A stretch of 33,990 nt of DNA from Streptosporangiaceae bacterium. GTDB lineage: Bacteria; Actinomycetota; Actinomycetes; Streptosporangiales; Streptosporangiaceae. Under the pieces are notes generated by a model. That model was not told the origin of the DNA. It saw nothing but the letters and a program-made list of their open reading frames with translations, and did not search any database. The stretch spans positions 1 through 33,990 of the forward strand of contig JAFARZ010000329.1 in the NCBI GenBank assembly GCA_019245115.1. The letters are read 5' to 3'. This document shows, piece after piece, positions 30,799 to 33,990 of this stretch; the stretch's first letter is position 1, and every line of letters starts with the position of its first letter. The position numbers were made by a program, and so were the translations under genes.

Positions 30799-31778
30799 GG
30801 GCCGTCGCGGTCATCCTCGCCGCCACCGTGAGCCTTGCCCTGCCGCTGTGGCTGTCGGCGGCGAACCTCACCGTCTACGTTCTCGCCGGCCTGTACGCGG
30901 TGACCGCCGTCGGGCTCTCGCTGCTGATGGGATACGCCGGCCAGGTTTCCCTGGGCCAGGCGGTCTTCTTCGCCATCGGCGCCTACACCGTGGCGGTGCT
31001 GTCGCTGCACGGCGTTCCGGCGGCCGCCGCGCTTGTCGCGGCGCCCGTGCTCGCGGCCGCGGTGGCGGCGGTGGTCGGCGTGCCGATCCTCCGGCTCCGC
31101 GGGCACTACCTGGCCTTCGCCACCCTGGCGTTCCAGCTCATCGTGCTGTCGGTCATCTCGAACACCGCCTTCCTGGGCGGCGGGCTCGGCTTCACCGGCA
31201 TTCCGTCCCTGGGCATCGGCGGAGCGGCGCTCACCTCCGCACGCGGGTACGCATGGCTGGTCTGGGGGGTCACCGCGGCGGTGATGATCCTGACCCGCAA
31301 CCTCATCCGTTCCCGTCCCGGGCGAGCCCTGCGGGCGCTGGCCACGAGCGAGGCCGCCGCCGAGTCGGCCGGCATCCCGGTGGTCCGCTACAAGCTGGCG
31401 GTGTTCGCGCTGTCCGCCGCCTACGCCGGGTTCGCCGGCGGAATCTACGTCTTCTTCATCGGCTACGCGGCGCCGGGTGCCTTCCCGGTCGCGCTGTCGG
31501 TGGAGCTGGTCGTGATGGTCGTGATCTTCGGCCTGGGTTCGGTGTGGGGCGCCGTGGCGGGCGCCGTCGGGATCAGTGTCCTGGTCCAGGTCCTCAACCA
31601 GGTCGGCACGTCGCCGGGCATGCCCCAGTACATGCCGACCCTGCTGTCCTATGCCGCATACGGCGTGATCCTGGTCCTGATCATGGTGTTCCTCCCCGGT
31701 GGCGTCGCGGCGATCATTCCTCCGGGGGCCGTCGCATCGGCCAGATCGTTCGTTTCATCTTTCCGAAGGAGGCAGTAA
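30795..31778 (+). CDS. livM: ABC transporter permease, LivM type
   Basis: 327-residue permease with about nine membrane segments and the LivM blocks LLMGYAGQVSLGQAVFFAIG, RLRGHYLAFATLAFQLIVLS, GRALRALATSEAAAESAGI and VVMVVIFGLGSVWGAVAGA. A small F-T-G-I-P-S-L segment is as in the family. The ATG overlaps the livH stop (30795-30798), so the two permeases should be made in equal amounts. The C-terminal tail VASARSFVSSFRRRQ is basic and cytosolic. The stop is 4 nt before the livK start. Confidence 0.92.
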   Translation: MRAVAVILAATVSLALPLWLSAANLTVYVLAGLYAVTAVGLSLLMGYAGQVSLGQAVFFAIGAYTVAVLSLHGVPAAAALVAAPVLAAAVAAVVGVPILRLRGHYLAFATLAFQLIVLSVISNTAFLGGGLGFTGIPSLGIGGAALTSARGYAWLVWGVTAAVMILTRNLIRSRPGRALRALATSEAAAESAGIPVVRYKLAVFALSAAYAGFAGGIYVFFIGYAAPGAFPVALSVELVVMVVIFGLGSVWGAVAGAVGISVLVQVLNQVGTSPGMPQYMPTLLSYAAYGVILVLIMVFLPGGVAAIIPPGAVASARSFVSSFRRRQ

Positions 31779-31782
31779 CGGT

Positions 31783-32991
31783 ATGCGGAGATCAAGCGCA
31801 TTGCTGGCCGCGGTGGCGGTCACGGCCGCGGCCACCGCTTGCGGCAGCGGCGGTTCCACCCACAGCACCACGTCCTCCTCGTCCGCCCAGATCAAGGTGG
31901 GCATGATCGCTCCGCTGACCGGGCCCTTCGCCCCCCTCGGCCAGGGAGACGAACAGGGAGCTGATATCGCCGTCAGCCAGCTGAACGCGGCGGGCGGAAT
32001 CGACGGCCACAAGGTTGACCTCATTATCAAGGACGACAAGACCGACCCCACCCAGTCGCTCATCGACTTCCAGGCCCTGCAGGGCGAAGGCGTTGCCGCG
32101 GTGCTGGGATCGTCGGTCTCCGACTCCGCCCGCGCGGTCGCCCCCAAGGCGGAACAGGCCCAGATTCCCTACATCTCGCTGTCGCCCGTCGACCAGACAG
32201 TCAACCCGGTCCAGCCTTACGTCTTCCTGGTGCCGGCGGTCACCACCACCTACGCCAACCGGCTCATGCAGTGGTTCAAGGCGGAGGGGATCACCAGGAT
32301 CGCCGTGGGCTACGACAACACCGACATCTACACCACCAACGGCTACCACAGCACCCTCAGCCAGGCACCCTCCTACGGCGTGAAGGTCGTCGACACCGAG
32401 GTGTTCCAGATCACGACCACCGACTTCTCCACGATCGTGTCCCACGTCGCGGGCTCCGGCGCCCAGGCGTTCCTGGTGTGGGCGACCGGGCCCGCTCCGG
32501 TGATCCTGACCAAGACGTTCTCCGGCGCGGGCCTGGCCGCGAAGATGAAGCTGGTGATGACGCCGTCGGACGCCACCACCCTCTACACCCGCCCCGCCGG
32601 GCCGGCCGCCAACGGGGTGGTCATGGCCGCCGCGCTCGGCGTCATCGCGCCTCAGCTACCGCAATCGCCTATCAAGACCGCGATCGGCAACCTGGCGACG
32701 CCGTTCGCCGCCAAGTACGGAGGGCAGCCCTCGGAGTTCGCGGCGGACGCCTACAGCGGCGCCGAGCTGCTGTTCGCCGCGCTGAAGCAGGCCGCTCCCG
32801 GTTTCTCCGGCAGTGCGATCCAGTCCGCGCTCAGCCACCTGTCCCTGCTCACCCCCGATGGCGAGTACCACTACACCCAGACGGACCACAGCGGCCTGAC
32901 CCCGGATGACGTCGCCATGGTCGTCGTGCAGGACGGCGCCTTCCAGCCAACCCCCTGGCAGAAGACGCAATACAGCACCCTACCCGGCTAA
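31783..32991 (+). CDS. livK: ABC transporter substrate-binding lipoprotein, LivK type
   Basis: 402-residue surface lipoprotein that captures the substrate for the importer. The signal MRRSSALLAAVAVTAAATAC ends in a lipobox Cys at about residue 20, followed by a Ser/Thr linker. The periplasmic-binding fold type I follows: IKVGMIAPLTGPFAPLGQGD, AAGGIDGHKVDLIIKDDKTD, VLGSSVSDSARAVAPKAEQA, DFSTIVSHVAGSGAQAFLVW and FAADAYSGAELLFAALKQA. The ATG at 31783 has AAGGAGG about 10 nt upstream; the longer open frame overlaps livM and is unlikely. It is the last gene of the operon and ends 17 bp from a convergent gene. Binding-site residues do not identify the ligand by eye. Confidence 0.92.
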   Translation: MRRSSALLAAVAVTAAATACGSGGSTHSTTSSSSAQIKVGMIAPLTGPFAPLGQGDEQGADIAVSQLNAAGGIDGHKVDLIIKDDKTDPTQSLIDFQALQGEGVAAVLGSSVSDSARAVAPKAEQAQIPYISLSPVDQTVNPVQPYVFLVPAVTTTYANRLMQWFKAEGITRIAVGYDNTDIYTTNGYHSTLSQAPSYGVKVVDTEVFQITTTDFSTIVSHVAGSGAQAFLVWATGPAPVILTKTFSGAGLAAKMKLVMTPSDATTLYTRPAGPAANGVVMAAALGVIAPQLPQSPIKTAIGNLATPFAAKYGGQPSEFAADAYSGAELLFAALKQAAPGFSGSAIQSALSHLSLLTPDGEYHYTQTDHSGLTPDDVAMVVVQDGAFQPTPWQKTQYSTLPG

Positions 32992-33008
32992 AAGAATCGG
33001 TAAGGAGG

Positions 33009-33569
33009 TCAGCGGATGGTGATCTTGCCCATGTCGATGGCGACCATCAGCGGATGGTCCGGGGCGAGCTGGTCGTAGGCCCGTCGCGTGGCGGGGACGA
33101 TGATGCAGGTCACTTCCAGCCGCCGCCACGTTTCACCACCGGCCTCGACGGGAGCGATCTCCTCGCTGGCAAACCCGGGCCAGGTGGCGAGGAACGGCAT
33201 ATTCACATACGTCCACTGCGCCTCCCCCACGAAATAGGCGAGATGAATGTCGTCCCACGGAGTGTCGAACTGATGACCGTCAAACGACCTCTCCGGGTCC
33301 TCGCGCGCCTCGATGAGCGTGCCGTCACCGCGCTGCACGACGACCTGGTCGGGCATATAGAGTGACCGTTTGTCCCGGCCGGCGGACTCCATTGTCACCA
33401 GCTGCCGCCTGGTATTCACCTCCAGGCGGACGTCCCTGAGCGCATCACCCTTGCCTTTGAGGTGCCAGAAGGCCCCGGTAATAGACACGTCGAAGGTGAT
33501 CGACTTGACCTGGTTCCATCGGTCCAGTCCGCCATGCGCGGCGACGGCTCTGTCGAGTAGATCGTTCAT
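33009..33569 (-). CDS. Hypothetical protein, probably with an internal deletion
   Basis: 186-residue cytosolic protein without signal or membrane segments. MNDLLDRAVAAHGGLDRWNQ, GAFWHLKGKGDALRDVRLEV, FDTPWDDIHLAYFVGEAQWT and YVNMPFLATWPGF resemble a widespread actinobacterial family of about 235-residue hypothetical proteins that I recall from memory. In that family GETWRRL is followed by a block of about 45-50 residues (with T-H-x-x-E-Q and H-D-Y motifs) before the closing V-P-T-[RK]-R-R...LV-[AS]-ID segment. Here GETWRRLEV joins directly to TCIIVPATRRAYDQ and LMVAIDMGKITIR, so the block seems to be lost in frame. The ATG at 33569 has AGGAG about 6 nt upstream and overlaps the stop of the next pseudogene as ATGA. 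Confidence 0.65.
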   Translation of the reverse strand: MNDLLDRAVAAHGGLDRWNQVKSITFDVSITGAFWHLKGKGDALRDVRLEVNTRRQLVTMESAGRDKRSLYMPDQVVVQRGDGTLIEAREDPERSFDGHQFDTPWDDIHLAYFVGEAQWTYVNMPFLATWPGFASEEIAPVEAGGETWRRLEVTCIIVPATRRAYDQLAPDHPLMVAIDMGKITIR

Positions 33570-33990
33570 TTCTGCTCCTGGTGCACGTGGCCGCCGGGCT
33601 GGCCGTAGGTGTCGTGCAGCGGCCATTGGCTGACATACCGCTGACGGCCAGCAGGGGTCAGGTCGAGGAACCGGTAAGTGCTGAGCATGACGTCGGCGCC
33701 CACGCCGTAGGCGGAGTAGGTGTGGAATACCTGGTCGCCGTCGCGGACGAAAACGCTGATGCCCTGGCCATCGGAGTTGTCGGCCGCGTAATAGCCCAGC
33801 CCTTCCCGTTCGAGGGTGGCCTTGTCCTTGTAGTTATATTCGAATGATCAGCTGGCCCCGGCCTTCGAAGAGGTCTGCCAGCTTGACCGGGCCGCCTGGT
33901 CCGGTGAAGATGTAGTCTTTCGTGATTTCCACCATCGGCAGCGCTTGGCGCTCGGCGGCCAGCGCGGCCTGTGCCCGGCTCAGCTCCTTC
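33566..33990 (-). pseudogene. DUF899 (thioredoxin-like) family gene, deleted and frameshifted, partial at window edge
   Basis: Read on the minus strand from the window end, one frame gives KELSRAQAALAAERQALPMV, EITKDYIFTGPGGPVKLADL and FEGRGQLIIRI, then a stop at about 33835-33837. A second frame continues from EYNYKDKATLEREGLGYYAA through ISVFVRDGDQVFHTYSAYG, VGADVMLSTYRFLDLTPAGR and WPLHDTYGQPGGHVHQEQK to a TGA at 33566-33568. These are the N- and C-terminal parts of DUF899 (PF05988) proteins. The roughly 80-residue middle, with the F-x-P-x-W and C-x-x-C-type thioredoxin-like segment, is missing and the frame is shifted at the junction. The upstream end lies outside the window. Its stop overlaps the start of the next gene, so the two formed an operon. 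A true deletion seems more likely than an assembly error. Confidence 0.7.

Overview
The window is chromosomal DNA of a high-GC actinomycete. Third codon positions are strongly G/C, GTG and TTG starts are common, and Shine-Dalgarno (SD) sequences are GGAGG-like. It also carries gene sets that are nearly confined to filamentous Actinobacteria: a DUF397 / DUF5753 helix-turn-helix / SAV2177-type methyltransferase triad, an AfsR/SARP regulator with NB-ARC and TPR parts, many secreted proteins, and a PaaX-family regulator beside a liv-type ABC transporter. It reads as an accessory, slowly decaying region in the Streptosporangiaceae/Streptomyces style; the genus cannot be fixed from the sequence alone.

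Layout. 0.2-3.5 kb (minus): a small hypothetical gene, a frameshifted small gene, an atypical LuxR-type regulator without a phosphoacceptor, then the DUF397-HTH-methyltransferase triad. 3.7-4.2 kb: a truncated F420-type nitroreductase remnant. 4.2-8.8 kb (plus): a stand-alone C-A-PCP-TE nonribosomal peptide synthetase behind a leader that holds a nested inverted repeat and a terminator-like hairpin. 8.8-14.2 kb (minus): an operon of two paralogous secreted M28-peptidase/PKD proteins and a lipoprotein, all coupled by ATGA overlaps. 14.3-18.6 kb (plus): a frameshifted MetE-like methyltransferase, an OmpR-type two-component pair, a secreted-repeat lipoprotein and a small hypothetical gene. 18.6-22.97 kb: a large secreted protein of unknown function (minus) bracketed by two copies of a 123-bp structured repeat, then a Tat-exported beta-propeller lectin-like protein (plus). 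22.97-27.4 kb (minus): an AfsR-like regulator and a secreted alpha/beta hydrolase. 27.5-33 kb (plus): a PaaX-family regulator and a complete branched-chain/aromatic-acid type ABC importer (livG-F-H-M-K). 33-34 kb (minus): two adjacent genes that both appear to have lost internal segments.

How the genes may work together. Upstream of the response regulator lie four GAC-containing half-sites at exact 11-bp steps. The two central ones recur at the same spacing upstream of the secreted-repeat lipoprotein, which suggests a small self-contained envelope-sensing regulon. The lectin-like gene has three TAAAGA direct repeats at 11-bp steps in its upstream region, the arrangement used by SARP/OmpR-fold activators, and an AfsR-like gene lies next to it. 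PaaX probably controls uptake of an aromatic or acyl substrate by the liv cluster. The least explained elements are the pair of 123-bp repeats around the 19.0-21.2 kb gene, the two M28 paralogs with altered metal sites and a small beta-module inserted at different places, and the NRPS leader.

Five loci look broken (about 0.45-0.7, 3.7-4.2, 14.3-15.5, 33.0-33.6 and 33.6-34.0 kb). Without reads I cannot tell true pseudogenes from assembly errors. Domain and residue assignments are from reading the translations by eye; no database search was run.
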